64,000 nucleotides of DNA from Isotricha intestinalis (GCA_023807065.1 JAJJLU010003458.1:109440-173439), one strand, 5' to 3'; numbered from the stretch's first letter, positions 21,801-32,943 are shown. Made by a program: numbers and translations. The notes: a model not told the origin generated them from the sequence alone.

Positions 21801-23425
21801 TTTTAATAATATTATTTTTAGCTTGTTGTGCAGGAATTTTTACTTCTATATTTAATAGACATTCTGATATTTTTGTTGATTTTTCTACTAGTGTTGTATC
21901 TTTATTTGGTGCTTTTGTTAATGATTTTAATTGGTATGCTTTTGATACTAATTATTTTGGTGTTGGAAGTGTTATTTATATGATTTATGTTTGTATTTCT
22001 GCTGTTTTATTCATCAATTTACTTATTGCTGTTTTATCTAATGTCTTTGAAGAATTAATTAAAGTCGTTGATGCTTCTAATAGAGCTGTTTTAATTCAAT
22101 ATTATAAAAATTATCGATGGGATAATAATTATGGATATTTAATTTTTTTATCTCCTCCTTTTAATATTATTAATCTACCTGTATTTTTAATTAATTGCTT
22201 TTATAAAGGTGCTCAAGAAAAATTTAATAAAATTGTTACTAGAATATTTTATTTAGTATTTTATTTTCCTATAATTTCCTTTACTTTTGGTATTTATTCT
22301 TCATTTATTCTTATTTTTGCTTATTTTAAAGGTTATATAAATATTATAAAAATTCACAGTGTAACAAGAGTTTCAATTACAGTTAAACTATTTGATTTTT
22401 TTAAATGGTTTGCCTTAGGAATTCCATTTTTAATATATATAAATGCAAGAGATTATATATATTTATTTTTATATGTATTTAAAGAAGAAGATGAAAAAGG
22501 AGATCAATTTCAAAGAATAAGAAAGAATATGACTGATCAAGACATTATTATTTTCTTAAAATTTATTCATTCTCCTCAAGCTCTTCAAAATAATGATGAT
22601 GTCCATTCTTTATTTATGGCATATCTTGATTTTGAATCAAATCAAAAAATAGAAATGAATCAAGATTTACAAAATAAGAAAAAATACTTAAATAAAATAT
22701 CAAAAGGAGGAGGAAAAAATGATGATAAAACTAAAATAATGATGTATAATAATTTAGAATCAAATACTGGAAATGTTTCAACAATATATACAGCATATAT
22801 AAGAAAAAATTTAATGATAATAGAAATTTTAGAAAATTTTGTTCTTGATTCAGAAGAAATGGAAAATTCATTTGTTAATGTTGAAAAAATGAGAAAATTA
22901 CTTCCATTAACTTTAAATATTAAAAATCATCATTTACGAAGATTAATTCATTCTGATGTTAGATCACTTATTGCTGCAATGTCAAAAGTAAATACAACTA
23001 AATTATCTTTTACTCAATATCAATTAATTAATAAAGTTATGTCTATTGCAAGAAGATTAGATAAAGATGTTGATTTAGAGATTTTAAAATGTAAAAGATT
23101 TGTTAAAAATTCTGAAAAAATAAAAAATAAATTAAAATCTAAATTTAAAGATGAAGGGGAAAATCTTATATTACAAACTGTTCAAAATGAAAAAACCTTT
23201 GAGTTTGATAGATTAAAAGAATATAATGAAATTATTATAAAAATTTTAAATGAAATTATTGCCATTAATAATTATAAGAAATTAAATAATCAATCAAAAA
23301 TTGAAGAAGAAGATAATGCTTCAGAAACAAGTAGTACAAATTCATATAATAAATCATTGATGTCATCAACAATAAGATCTTCTTATAGACAACAAATATC
23401 TTCAAAAAGAGGTTCAAAAAAATAA
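18885..23425 (+). CDS. TRP-like cation channel, two exons
   Basis: Proposed model: join(18885..18896, 18923..23425), about 1504 residues. The large frame is open from 18923 but has no ATG before 19001. A 26-nt intron joins the four codons MENK to ISKRRKSEKFNTLNEK in frame. If this is wrong, translation starts at 19001 (MIPNITTN). The N-terminal 720 residues are helical with weak ankyrin-like repeats, a KEKKEK tract and a poly-Asn tract. The ion-transport domain follows, with about six segments in residues 780-1055, a pore loop near FVDFSTSVVSLFGAFVND and the inner helix FINLLIAVLSNVFEEL, which is typical of TRP channels. Further hydrophobic segments (VFYFPIISFTFGIYSS, FLIYINARDYIYLFLY) lie beyond the canonical six. 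It adjoins the IP3R-like gene, so both encode Ca2+-type channels. Confidence 0.8.
18897..18922 (+). other. Predicted 26-nt intron at the 5' end of the TRP-like gene
   Basis: It starts GTAAGATA and ends AATTAG, matching the other introns of the window. It ends exactly where the downstream frame becomes open, and a TAG straddles its last bases. The upstream ATG (18885) is in phase after removal. Confidence 0.6.
19250..19321 (+). repeat. Lys-Glu codon repeat (KEKKEKKEKK)
   Basis: Purine-only coding repeat of about 12-nt units (AAAGAGAAAAAA-like) that encodes a charged stretch near the N-terminus of the TRP-like channel. Confidence 0.8.
19728..19753 (+). repeat. AAT trinucleotide repeat (poly-Asn)
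   Basis: Eight or so consecutive AAT codons in the TRP-like gene. Similar shorter poly-Asn runs occur in the genes at 7439, 29239, 33285 and 49290, consistent with AT-biased microsatellite growth in coding DNA. Confidence 0.85.
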
Positions 23426-23914
23426 TAAAAATAATTAAAATAAATAAAATATAAATGTAAAATTTAAATTTAAAAAAAAAAATAAAATTAAATTCTAAAA
23501 GACTATAACATTCTCAAAGAGAACTTTAATAAACAAATTCAGTAATTTGGTTTAATAAATTTGTTATTTTATTTTCTAGTAAATTTATGTATGTTTAAAA
23601 TAAAGATAATGATTTTTATAGGGATTTTATTGAAGAAAAGAATATTATGAAAGGAAAGAAAAAAAAGGAAAAAGAAAAAATATTCATTAAATTTTTTTAA
23701 TTTATTTTATATAATAATGTTTTCATTATATGTTTTTTAAAAGATATGATTAATGTTTTTTTTATTGACCTATTTTATACAATGTAATAATAGTTATTTT
23801 TAAAATATTTGAATTATTAATTATTATTTTATTTTGATTAATAATTTATATTATAATGTTTTTTTTAATTTTAAATGTAAAAATTAATATAATATTGTTA
23901 ATATTAATTATTTA
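23426..23914. other. Intergenic region, no gene seen
   Basis: Simple AT-rich sequence between the TRP-like gene and the histidine kinase. There is a short purine run near 23640-23690. No open frame, RNA or repeat family was recognised. Confidence 0.6.
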
Positions 23915-25528
23915 ATGTCATTTTATGGTTCCCCAGTCAAAAGGTCACATGGAATGAATTTTATAAAAAATGAAAATTATATGGAATTAGAAAATGAATT
24001 AAAAATGAAAACATTATATTTAGCAAAAAGTGCTCATGAATTAAAAAATGTATTTTTAACTATATCATCATTTATTGAAAATAATGGAAATTCATTTCAT
24101 TCAGATTCATCAAATTTAAAAAAAGAAACATATGAAGATGATCTACCAAATAAACATTTTTTAAAAGCTTTATGTGATTTTGGTATGAATTTAATATATG
24201 AAATAACAGAAATGAGTAAAAATGATGGAAAATTAATATCTTTACAAAGTATCACAGATGAATATTATAATTTATATAATTGCTTAAATTTTTGTATATA
24301 TATATTTCAATCAAGAGCAAAATTTGAAAGGAAAACTTTTGATATAAAATATAATTTTAAATTATCTAAAGAAACAACTATAAAATCTATTTCAGAAATG
24401 AGATTAAAACAAATAGTAATTAATTTATTATCTAATTCATTTAAATTCACAATGAAAGGTTATATTATGGTTTCAGTTGAAAAAATAAATGGTAAAATAA
24501 GAATAAAAATATCTGATACTGGAATAGGATTTGATATTCAAGAAAATCAAAATTTATTTAATCCTCATCAAATTATAGAAAAAGATCAACATTTAAATAA
24601 AAATGGTTCTGGATTAGGATTATATATATGTAAAGAAATCTTAGAAAATCATAAACTAAAATTTAATTTTAAATCTAAAAAAGGAAAAGGTACTGAATTT
24701 TGGTTTGATTTATATGATGAAGAAGAAGAAATAATCAATCCATCTTTAATAATTAATGATACATTAAAATCTATAATTATATCAATTAATCAAGGTCAAA
24801 AAGATTATAATCATGAATTTAATGATGAACTTAAAACATATAAAAATGAAGAAGAAGAAAATAAAAGTAAATCAAATATTGATGAATTATCTTCATATCA
24901 TAATTATGGATTTTTTAGAAAAGTTAAAACTTTAAATGGTTTTCCGGTTTTTGGAAAAAATAAATTAAAAACTTCTTCTTATCAAGAAAATACTTCTTCA
25001 AATACATTATTAAAATCTAGGTGTGCTAATAAAAAAAAAATAACTATTCCAAAATCATTAATAAATTTAGGAATAACTGGAAATATTAATAGAAGTTATT
25101 CTCAAATCCAAGTGAATACTTTTAAAAGGGAATTTTTTAAAAATAAATCAAATATTAAATGTTTAATTTGTGATGATGACAGTTATACTGCTTTATCAAT
25201 AAGGAAATTAATTTTAAAATATTTTGAAAATGATGAAAAAAATATTCCAGATATATTTTATGTGTCAAATGGAATTGAATGTTTACATTCAGTTTATTCT
25301 AATTTATTAAAAAATAATCCAATTAATATTATTATTATGGATCAAAATATGCCTTTTTTAAATGGATTTTTTACTTGTAAAATTATAAAAAATATTCAAG
25401 AAATGAATGATATAAAAATTTATTTACAAAGCTCTGAATTAATTAATATTAGTGAATGCAAAGCTAATGGTTTTTTTGATAAACCTTTATCTTTGGATGC
25501 AATTAAACATATTTTCAAACAGAAATAG
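23915..25528 (+). CDS. Cytosolic hybrid histidine kinase with receiver domain
   Basis: This 537-residue protein is a compact two-component hybrid. The H-box lies at residues 37-47 (AKSAHELKNVF, with His41 the likely phosphorylated residue). The HATPase domain has the N-box (INLLSNSFKFT), G1 (SDTGIGFD) and G2 (NGSGLGLYICKEIL), ending in GKGTEFWFDL. After a low-complexity linker, a receiver domain spans about residues 410-535: acidic pocket CDDDS, phospho-acceptor Asp near residue 475 in IIMDQNMPFLNG, and the conserved Lys in FDKPLSL. All catalytic residues are present. It has no transmembrane, PAS, GAF or other sensor domain, so it must sense through a partner or its short N-terminus. Stop is TAG. 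Confidence 0.9.
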   Translation: MSFYGSPVKRSHGMNFIKNENYMELENELKMKTLYLAKSAHELKNVFLTISSFIENNGNSFHSDSSNLKKETYEDDLPNKHFLKALCDFGMNLIYEITEMSKNDGKLISLQSITDEYYNLYNCLNFCIYIFQSRAKFERKTFDIKYNFKLSKETTIKSISEMRLKQIVINLLSNSFKFTMKGYIMVSVEKINGKIRIKISDTGIGFDIQENQNLFNPHQIIEKDQHLNKNGSGLGLYICKEILENHKLKFNFKSKKGKGTEFWFDLYDEEEEIINPSLIINDTLKSIIISINQGQKDYNHEFNDELKTYKNEEEENKSKSNIDELSSYHNYGFFRKVKTLNGFPVFGKNKLKTSSYQENTSSNTLLKSRCANKKKITIPKSLINLGITGNINRSYSQIQVNTFKREFFKNKSNIKCLICDDDSYTALSIRKLILKYFENDEKNIPDIFYVSNGIECLHSVYSNLLKNNPINIIIMDQNMPFLNGFFTCKIIKNIQEMNDIKIYLQSSELINISECKANGFFDKPLSLDAIKHIFKQK

Positions 25529-25956
25529 AATTTATTTTTTTCTATAAATAAATTATTTGTTGTATTTTTGTTTGTGGTTTTATTATAACTTAATAATAAA
25601 GGTAATAATACTATATGATAATTAGTTAATAATTTTATAATTTTAATTATAAGATTAATAAATTTTCTATTATATCGTTTTTAAGAAATAAAAATAGAAA
25701 ATATGAATTGATTTTACTCATAAAGATTGATTATCCTTCCAAAAATACTTTAAAAATGAATTTTTTACTTTAATTTATATTTTAATAATAATAAGGTAGA
25801 ATTTTCAATTGATAAATGTGCTTTATTTTTCAAATTAAAAAATTAAATATTTAAATATTATAAATTTATTTAAATTAAAATGTTCAATAATACCAAAAAA
25901 AAAACATTATTTAAATATTATAAATAATAAATAAATAAGAAAAAACAAAACAAAAT
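25529..25956. other. Convergent intergenic region, no gene seen
   Basis: AT-rich spacer between two genes that converge on it. It contains only simple-sequence DNA, including two near-identical atttaaatattataaat segments near 25848-25866 and 25910-25930. Confidence 0.6.
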
Positions 25957-27717
25957 TTAATTTTTATGACTAAACCAAACTTTAATTGATTTATCATAAG
26001 AACCAGAAATAAATAAATCATCATTAATACCAATTAATCCGGAAATTGTAGAATTATGTTCATTAAATGTATGATTACAAATATATCCTTTTCTTGATAA
26101 TAACCATATTTTAATAGTGCAATCATCACTTCCAGAAATTATTCTTTTATCTTTTAAAAAACATAAACTTTTAATTGCATCTGAATGTCCTTTTAAAATT
26201 AAATAATTTTCATATTTTAAAGATTTATTTTTTTTCCAAATAATTATATTTTTATCTGAACTTCCCGAACATATTTGTTCTTTATCTAATTCTATTATAA
26301 TATTAACAGAATCTTTATGTTCTGATAATATGCTTTCTTCTTTTTTTTCACTCCATATTATTATATTTTTATCATCTGAACATGAAACTATTAAATTATT
26401 TGTTAATTGAATTAAACAATTTATTTTTCCTTCATGTGAACCAATTAATTTATTTTGAATATATTCATTATTTTTATTTATATAAGTATAAAATTTATTA
26501 TCATTTAATGCAACTAATAATGTAGTATTATCATTCAATGTATTTAACTTTAAACATATTTTACTTAACAAATCAATTTTTTGTGCAATATGATAAAGAT
26601 TATTTTTATCATTTTCCTTCCAAATTAAGATTAAAGATTCATTTCCAGAACAAGAAGCAAATTTTTTATTATTTAATCCTATAATTGATTGAACTTGACT
26701 TTCATGTGCTTTTTCAGATTGAATATTAAAAATTCCTTTTCCTGATATTTTCCAAATTTTAATATTACCATCTAAATCACCTGAAGCTAATTTATTTCCT
26801 GATATTTTAACTAAACAATTTATATTTATGTTATGTGCATTTTCTATATTTTGAAAATTTCTAAAATTACTATATTTTTCATTTAATTTTACAATCACTC
26901 TTTTTTCTAAATTTAAATTGTTTACTGATTTAATTAAACTTTCTATATCATTTTGTGTTTTATTTATTTGATAATAAATTTCTGGAATTATTATTTTAGT
27001 ATTTAATAAAAAGAGTAATTGGTGAATATCTTTTGAATTTTTTTCAATTTCATAATTATAATATTTATATAATAAAAGACATATTTTCATTGGTAATATT
27101 TTCTTATCTATTTTATTTCTTATTAATTCTAAAGAATCATTTTTATACTTTTGAATTTCATTTATTAAATAATCAATTTTAGAAGAAATATCTTTTGAAT
27201 AATCATTAAAATAATTATTTAATTTCTTTTCATATTCTTCCAAATAATTTGATATATCTGGAAGTTTATTAATCTTATCTTTAATTTCTTTAATATATTC
27301 ATTTACATTTTGAATATTATGTTCATAGTGAATGCCATTTTCTTCTTTGCATTTTTCACAAGTATATTCCATACAATCTAAACAAAAATCAATAATTAAA
27401 TTATTAGGATGATTATCACATTTTTCTTCAAGTTTACCATTTTTTTCATTTGAATTATTTTGAAATAAATCATTAATATCATTATGTATCTTATCTAAAT
27501 CCATTTTTACATTTCCTTTATTACAAACACAAAGTATTTGTATTTCATTATTTACTGAAATATCTTTAATATATGATCTTAGTAAAATTTTATAAAAACA
27601 TTTTAAACATATTTTATGCTTACATGAAAATGATATATATTTATTATTGAATTCAAGACACATATTACATTGTTCACTATTTAAATTTTCATTTTTACTT
27701 GTATTAATATCTTCCAT
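25957..27717 (-). CDS. RING/B-box/coiled-coil protein with WD40 propeller (TRIM-like)
   Basis: This 586-residue protein has a TRIM-like N-terminus. A RING-type finger covers residues 17-65 (CNMCLEF, SCKHKICLKCF, then a distal CVCN). A B-box lies at about 98-138 (CDNHPNNLIIDFCLDC, CEKC and paired His), followed by a coiled coil to about 290. Seven WD40 blades then fill the C-terminus, for example SGDLDGNIKIWKI, SCSDDKNIIIWSE, SGSDDCTIKIWLL and SGSYDKSIKVWFS. This suggests an E3 ubiquitin ligase that picks substrates through the propeller, although the distal RING cysteine spacing is atypical and ligase activity is unproved. It lies 58 bp downstream of the PP2A-B55 gene on the same strand. A decayed kinase/B-box/WD relative lies at 43.5-44.7 kb. 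Confidence 0.85.
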   Translation of the reverse strand: MEDINTSKNENLNSEQCNMCLEFNNKYISFSCKHKICLKCFYKILLRSYIKDISVNNEIQILCVCNKGNVKMDLDKIHNDINDLFQNNSNEKNGKLEEKCDNHPNNLIIDFCLDCMEYTCEKCKEENGIHYEHNIQNVNEYIKEIKDKINKLPDISNYLEEYEKKLNNYFNDYSKDISSKIDYLINEIQKYKNDSLELIRNKIDKKILPMKICLLLYKYYNYEIEKNSKDIHQLLFLLNTKIIIPEIYYQINKTQNDIESLIKSVNNLNLEKRVIVKLNEKYSNFRNFQNIENAHNININCLVKISGNKLASGDLDGNIKIWKISGKGIFNIQSEKAHESQVQSIIGLNNKKFASCSGNESLILIWKENDKNNLYHIAQKIDLLSKICLKLNTLNDNTTLLVALNDNKFYTYINKNNEYIQNKLIGSHEGKINCLIQLTNNLIVSCSDDKNIIIWSEKKEESILSEHKDSVNIIIELDKEQICSGSSDKNIIIWKKNKSLKYENYLILKGHSDAIKSLCFLKDKRIISGSDDCTIKIWLLSRKGYICNHTFNEHNSTISGLIGINDDLFISGSYDKSIKVWFSHKN

Positions 27718-27775
27718 TTAACAACCAAAAAAAAAAATAATAAAAATTAAATAAATTAATGTTTTAATGAATAAA

Positions 27776-29125
27776 TTATTTTTTTTTTGCTATATTTCCA
27801 CTATAAGAGTAAATGCAATTGTATACAATTAACAAAGCATAATTTTCAACAGGAGAATAAGCTTGTTTTAAAATTTTTTTATCAAAATTAATATTTTGAG
27901 CATGAGGATCATCTTTTTTATAACCACATGAACCTTTAGCATTTACTCTTCTAACAACATTAGTATTCATTAATTTTTCATTGTTATCATCAATAATAAT
28001 TTGAGTATTTAATCTTTGATTAATATCAATAACATGAAACATATTATTATAACCTCCAGTTAAAATAAATTTACCATTAATATCAGAATCTAATGAAAAT
28101 TTATCAGCTAAATAATTATTTTGATATAAATAAGTTAATCTATTAATAATTGGTTCATAAGTTAAAAACTTATTTGAAGGAGCATTTTGCATTCTAATAT
28201 CCCATAAATTTACTTGGAAATAATGTCTTGTTGCAAAAGAATATTTATCACTTAAATTGGTATTAATATCATGAACAGATAAAAGTGAATTAGCAATAAC
28301 ATTATTAACATTAGCTTTTTCATCATAAAAAGAAGTTTGAAATTTAAGGTAATCAGTATTAGTTCTTAAATCACATAATTTAATATTTCCTTTATTAGTA
28401 CCATAAATAAATATTTGAGGATTATCTTCAACATATTTACATTTAGTTATTTTTTCAAGATTTAATTGTTCAACACTAGGTTCAATATCAATAGGAGTAT
28501 AAACATCATCTACATTATTAAAATCCCATAAATAAACTTTAAATTCATCAGCAGAAATAAAATGATTAGTATTAAATTTATTTATTCCTAAAGAATTACA
28601 TTCTCCACTTTGAGAACAACGAAATAATCTTTTAGTTTTACTTTTAACTTCTTCTCTAACAGAACTTACTTTAGGAATTAAAATATTATTATCATTTTTA
28701 TTATTTTCAAAAGAACTAACTTTATCTTTATATATTCTATCTAATTTAATAGTTCTATAACCTGAAGTTAATATATCTAATTTATTATAATTATCACTTG
28801 GTAAAATGGATAATGCTTTGACTTCTTCAGAATATTCAATTGATTTTTGAACATCAAAATCTTTTTCTTGTGCTGGAAATTCAAAATAATAATCTAATTT
28901 GGGTTGTTTTCCTTTTTGCTCTGATTTTTTAAATATTATTACTCTTCCCCCTTTATCTGATACTATTACATTTGAACCATCACTTGTAAATTTTACATCT
29001 GTCACTAAAAAACTCTCATTTTCTGGATCACTCTTTATTTGTTCATATGTTAGTTTTTCTCCTAAAAATTGATTAAAACGCCATTCCATTATTTTTAAAT
29101 CACTGTTTGATTTTTTTCCTGACAT
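27776..29125 (-). CDS. PP2A regulatory subunit B55 (PPP2R2 family)
   Basis: This 449-residue protein is close to the usual B55 length and matches along its whole length. Family landmarks are WRFNQFLGEK near the start, VTDVKFTSDGSNVIVSDKGG, FDVQKSIEYSEEVKAL, the FISADEFKVYLWDF blade, CKYVEDNPQIFIYGTNKG, IKLCDLRT and FATRHYFQVNLWDIR. B55 is a seven-blade WD40 protein that gives the PP2A holoenzyme its specificity for Cdk-type sites, for example at mitotic exit. The central blades hold an Asn-rich insertion (NNKNDNNI). It is transcribed divergently from the Kelch phosphatase across 113 bp. Confidence 0.95.
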   Translation of the reverse strand: MSGKKSNSDLKIMEWRFNQFLGEKLTYEQIKSDPENESFLVTDVKFTSDGSNVIVSDKGGRVIIFKKSEQKGKQPKLDYYFEFPAQEKDFDVQKSIEYSEEVKALSILPSDNYNKLDILTSGYRTIKLDRIYKDKVSSFENNKNDNNILIPKVSSVREEVKSKTKRLFRCSQSGECNSLGINKFNTNHFISADEFKVYLWDFNNVDDVYTPIDIEPSVEQLNLEKITKCKYVEDNPQIFIYGTNKGNIKLCDLRTNTDYLKFQTSFYDEKANVNNVIANSLLSVHDINTNLSDKYSFATRHYFQVNLWDIRMQNAPSNKFLTYEPIINRLTYLYQNNYLADKFSLDSDINGKFILTGGYNNMFHVIDINQRLNTQIIIDDNNEKLMNTNVVRRVNAKGSCGYKKDDPHAQNINFDKKILKQAYSPVENYALLIVYNCIYSYSGNIAKKK

Positions 29126-29238
29126 TTTTCTTCAAATTAGAAGTTTTATATTTTTATTCTTTTATTTTTATTTTTTATTTTCAGGATAAAATATTTATAT
29201 TTTTTTAAAAATATAGTATTTAAAATAATAAAATAAAA
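29126..29238. promoter_or_regulatory. Compact bidirectional promoter between two phosphatase genes
   Basis: The 113 bp between the divergent start codons of PP2A-B55 and the Kelch phosphatase must hold both core promoters and both 5' UTRs. It is T-rich then A-rich. I see no specific box, so the call rests on gene geometry. Confidence 0.6.
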
Positions 29239-31961
29239 ATGGAAAATGTTTCTAATCTTACTTTAATGTCAGAAATAAAGAATGAAAAATGTGAAAATAG
29301 TCCAACTTCAAATTCAGGAAGTCAACAAGAAGATTCAAATTTCATATCAGAACAAAAAGAAATTCACGAAGTTAGTCGTTTTGGTCATACATTAACATTA
29401 AGTAAATAAAAAATATATAAAAAAAATTTACAAAAAAAATAGTAAACGCAAATGAAGTAGTATTATTTGGAGGAGCAACAACAATAAATGAATTATATAA
29501 CGATTCATTAATTTATGACATCCTCACAAAAAATTGGAAAAAATTAAATAGTAAAAAATAAATAAATTATACATAGAATTTAGCTTCAGGAATAATACCA
29601 AGTCCTCGAGCAGCTCATTCGGCTTTATGTATATCACGAAGTAATGTAATAATATTCGGAGGAGCAAAAAAAAATTCAGGATTTGCATCAAGTGAATTAT
29701 ATTTATTAGAATTAAGAAATATGAAAAATCCAAAATGGTCAATTTTAACATGTGAAAAAAATACAATAAAACCTCCTCAAAGATATGGCCATACAATGAT
29801 ATATTATAAGCCATATTTATTATTATTTGGAGGAGTATTAAGAGAGAAAAATCATTTATCAAATAGAGTTTGGTTATGCAAAATAGAATATTCATATTTA
29901 TTTTCAAATCCAACAATAAAATGGGAACAAGTACAATATAATCAACCTGAAGAAATGTTACCTGAACCAAGATTATATCATTCAATGGGAATTATTAAAG
30001 CTGGTAAAGCTAAAGGAATGATAATATTATTTGGAGGAAGAGATATAAATAAAAAAGCTTTAAATGATTGTTGGGGTTTAAGAAAACATAGAAATGGAAA
30101 TTGGGAATGGATTATTGCTCCAAAAAAAGGAAGTGGAGGTGCTATTAAAAGATTTCAACATTCTGTTCTTTTTTATAAACAGTTTATGATTGTTATTGGA
30201 GGAAGAAGTGAAAATACCGAATTTTATTTAAAAGGTTTACCTCTTAATATTTATGATTCTATCACTCATGAATGGTATAATATTTTTTCTTTTGGAAAAT
30301 TCAGAAATGCTTCTTTTACTCTTGATAAATTAGCTTTTTTACATGGAGGATGTGATATGATGAAATATAATGAAAAAGCTTCTTCTGATTTAGTCTCTTT
30401 TGATATGCAAATGCTTTGTGAAAAAGAATTACTGGATCAAAAAGATAAAAAATATTCTGAACAAGGAGAATTAAATTTAAATTCTATTAAGAAAAATTTT
30501 GAAAATATTAATAAGGAAGAAAATAATGATAATAATAATGAATATAAAAATAATATTAAGAAAGAAATAACTCCTAGTTCAACATTATTTGATGGGAATT
30601 GTAATTTTACAAAAATAAAAATTAAACCAGTTATTTTAAATAAAGCAGATTTAAGTTGTATCTCAGTAAGTGATGATTCAAGTATAGATAATAGTGAAAA
30701 TCCAACACCGAATATTTCAACAGATGATATAAAAACAGATGAGCCAAAAACAAAAGAGTCTTTATCATTAAGTTATTTATCTTTCCACAATATTCATATT
30801 CAAAACGAGGTGAAAAAAGTATCATTAGATGAAAAGAATAAATTTCAAATAATAAATAATTTAACCAAAGAAAATTTTGAATTATATGAAAATTTTATAG
30901 AAAGTTTATTAAAGCCAAACGCATGGAAAAATATACAAAAGACAGAAACAGGAATATCAAAATTTAAATTTAGAAGAGAGCATATAATAGCATTAACAAA
31001 AGCATGTCAAGAAGTAGTAGCATCACAGCCAATAGTATTAAGGTTAAATACTCCAATAAAAGTTTTTGGAGATATACATGGACAATATGATGATTTAATG
31101 AGATTTTTTGAATTATGGGGAGAACCTTCAGAAAATCCTTCAAGAGGAGATATTAATTCTATTGATTATTTATTTTTAGGAGATTATGTTGATCGAGGAA
31201 TTTATTCTCTTGAAACTATTTGTTTATTAATGGCTTTAAAAATTAAATATCCTGATAAAATTCATTTATTACGAGGAAATCATGAAGATCATTTAATAAA
31301 TTCAACGTTTGGTTTTTATGAAGAATGTGAATATCGATTAAGTGATGATGCATTATGTGATGAATTAAATGTATTTAAAATAATAAATGAATTTTTTGAA
31401 TATTTACCATTAGTAGCAATAGTAGAAAATGAGATAGTATGTGTTCATGGAGGAATAGGAAGTTGTTTTACAGATATATCAGATGTTGAAAAAATGCAAA
31501 GACCACTTCCAGTTATTCATGAAGCATTAACAAAAGAAGATCAAATAATAATGGATATATTATGGAGTGATCCAACTGATAATGATAGTGAAAAAGGTAT
31601 TCAACCTAATGTTATTAGGGATAGTAAAAGTTATGGTAATATTGTTAAATTTGGACCAGATATCGTAGAAAATTTTCTTAATAAAAATAATGTTCATATG
31701 ATTATTAGAGCTCATGAATGTGTTCCTGATGGTTTTGAAAGATTCTCTGCTGGAAAATTAATTACTGTCTTTTCTGCTACTGATTATTGTAAAAGACATA
31801 AAAATGCAGGAGGAATGCTTTTAATCACTAATAATTTTGAAATTATTCCACATTTAATATATCCTATTTCTACTTTGAAAGTTAAGTGGATTGAAAAAGA
31901 TGATTATATTAAAAAAAGACCTCCCACTCCTATTAGGAAAAGAAGAAAAAACAGTAAATAA
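29239..31961 (+). CDS. Kelch-repeat PP1-like serine/threonine phosphatase (PPKL/BSU1 type), three exons
   Basis: The gene is join(29239..29401, 29443..29550, 29584..31961), 882 residues. The first two exons supply the beginning of the Kelch propeller (RFGHTLTLINANEVVLFGG, then PSPRAAHSALCISRS), which otherwise would be missing. Kelch blades fill residues 45-330 (ERYGHTMIYYKPYLLLFGG type). An Asn/Ser-rich linker follows. The PPP catalytic domain covers about 560-860 with every motif intact: FGDIHGQYDDL, LGDYVDRG, LLRGNHED, CVHGGIG, IIRAHE and SATDYC. PPKLs are known from plants (BSU1, brassinosteroid signalling) and from alveolates such as Plasmodium, where they affect cell polarity and motility. 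The two short introns are required because stops occur in them. Confidence 0.93.
29402..29442 (+). other. 41-nt intron 1 of the Kelch phosphatase gene
   Basis: Begins GTAAATAA, ends AAATAG, and contains in-frame stops. Splicing joins HTLTL to I-NANEVVLFGG and completes a Kelch blade. Confidence 0.88.
29551..29583 (+). other. 33-nt intron 2 of the Kelch phosphatase gene
   Basis: Begins GTAAAAAATAA and ends AATTTAG. An earlier AG at 29576 would break the frame, so the AG at 29583 is used. Splicing gives NWKKLNTSGIIPSPRAAHS, a normal Kelch junction. Confidence 0.82.
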
Positions 31962-32112
31962 TAATTATGAGAGTTTATATTTATTTTTATTATTTTTATT
32001 TTTATTTATTTTTATTTTTTTTTTAAAAATTTCTTAATATTTATTATCTTTATTTAATAAAATTTTATAAATTTATTATTTAATAGTATTTTTTTTTATT
32101 ATAAACTATTTT

Positions 32113-32943
32113 CTAGGAGTTCATATCATTTTTCATTTGAATATTTCTAAAATAAATTAATAAATTCTTTTTCTTTTGGGAATTTCTTTTTAAATTTGGA
32201 GGAAATTTTGAAAATAAGTCATAAGAAATATTTAATATTAATTTAATATATTTTGAACCAATTTTTAAAAATTTTTCATCTTGATTAACTAAATCATATA
32301 AAGGAATAGCTTTTTTTATTCCAAAATATTGTAATTTTTCTTTTTTATTTTTATCAACAAATAAATCATAAATAGAGATAATTTTTTGATTAAATAATTC
32401 TCCTAATTTTGGATATTCTTTTAATAAAATTTCAATTGTTTCTTTATTGATATATTTATGGACATTCTTATATTTTTTATTAATTGGAAGAGAAAGAACA
32501 TCTTTAACTAATAAATCTTTTAAAATATTGTTCAATTCAATAGTGACATCTTTTGCAATTTCACTATTAATATATTTTAGGTTAATTCGGTGAATATTAT
32601 TAACTTCTTTTGAAATAAAATCATTACATAAATTAACAAGAAATTTAAAGAAATGCACTTTAATTTTTCTTATTAAATTATCTTTACTATTACAAGTATG
32701 TTTCTTTCCTAATAAATTTCTTGGATGTTTTTGCTTTTCTCTCTTTGTATCTATAACTATAAAAATATCTTCTGATTCATCATTAGTTTCATTTTTATTT
32801 GATTCAGTTTCTTTTAAATTTTTTTCCTCTGAATTATTATATTTTATATTTATTTCGAATTTCTCATTTGTATTTAAATTACAAATTGTAAATCTATTGT
32901 TTAATTTATTGTTTAATTGATTCTCTTTGTAATTTTGATTCAT
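32113..32943 (-). CDS. Member A of an expanded unknown family (REKQKH...DNLIRKIK)
   Basis: I do not recognise a described domain in this 276-residue protein, but it is clearly homologous to the one at 36518-37378. Shared landmarks in order are TKREKQKHPR, HTCNSKDNLIRKIKVHFF, VNLCNDFI, DVTIELN, LSLPINKKYKN, IKKAIPLYDLV and a Lys-rich C-terminus ending in IYFRNI. The first 60 residues are Asn/Glu-rich and variable. The predicted fold is all helical. The conserved basic block followed by DNxIxxIK looks like a nucleic-acid or protein docking motif, but that is speculation. Confidence 0.7.
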   Translation of the reverse strand: MNQNYKENQLNNKLNNRFTICNLNTNEKFEINIKYNNSEEKNLKETESNKNETNDESEDIFIVIDTKREKQKHPRNLLGKKHTCNSKDNLIRKIKVHFFKFLVNLCNDFISKEVNNIHRINLKYINSEIAKDVTIELNNILKDLLVKDVLSLPINKKYKNVHKYINKETIEILLKEYPKLGELFNQKIISIYDLFVDKNKKEKLQYFGIKKAIPLYDLVNQDEKFLKIGSKYIKLILNISYDLFSKFPPNLKRNSQKKKNLLIYFRNIQMKNDMNS

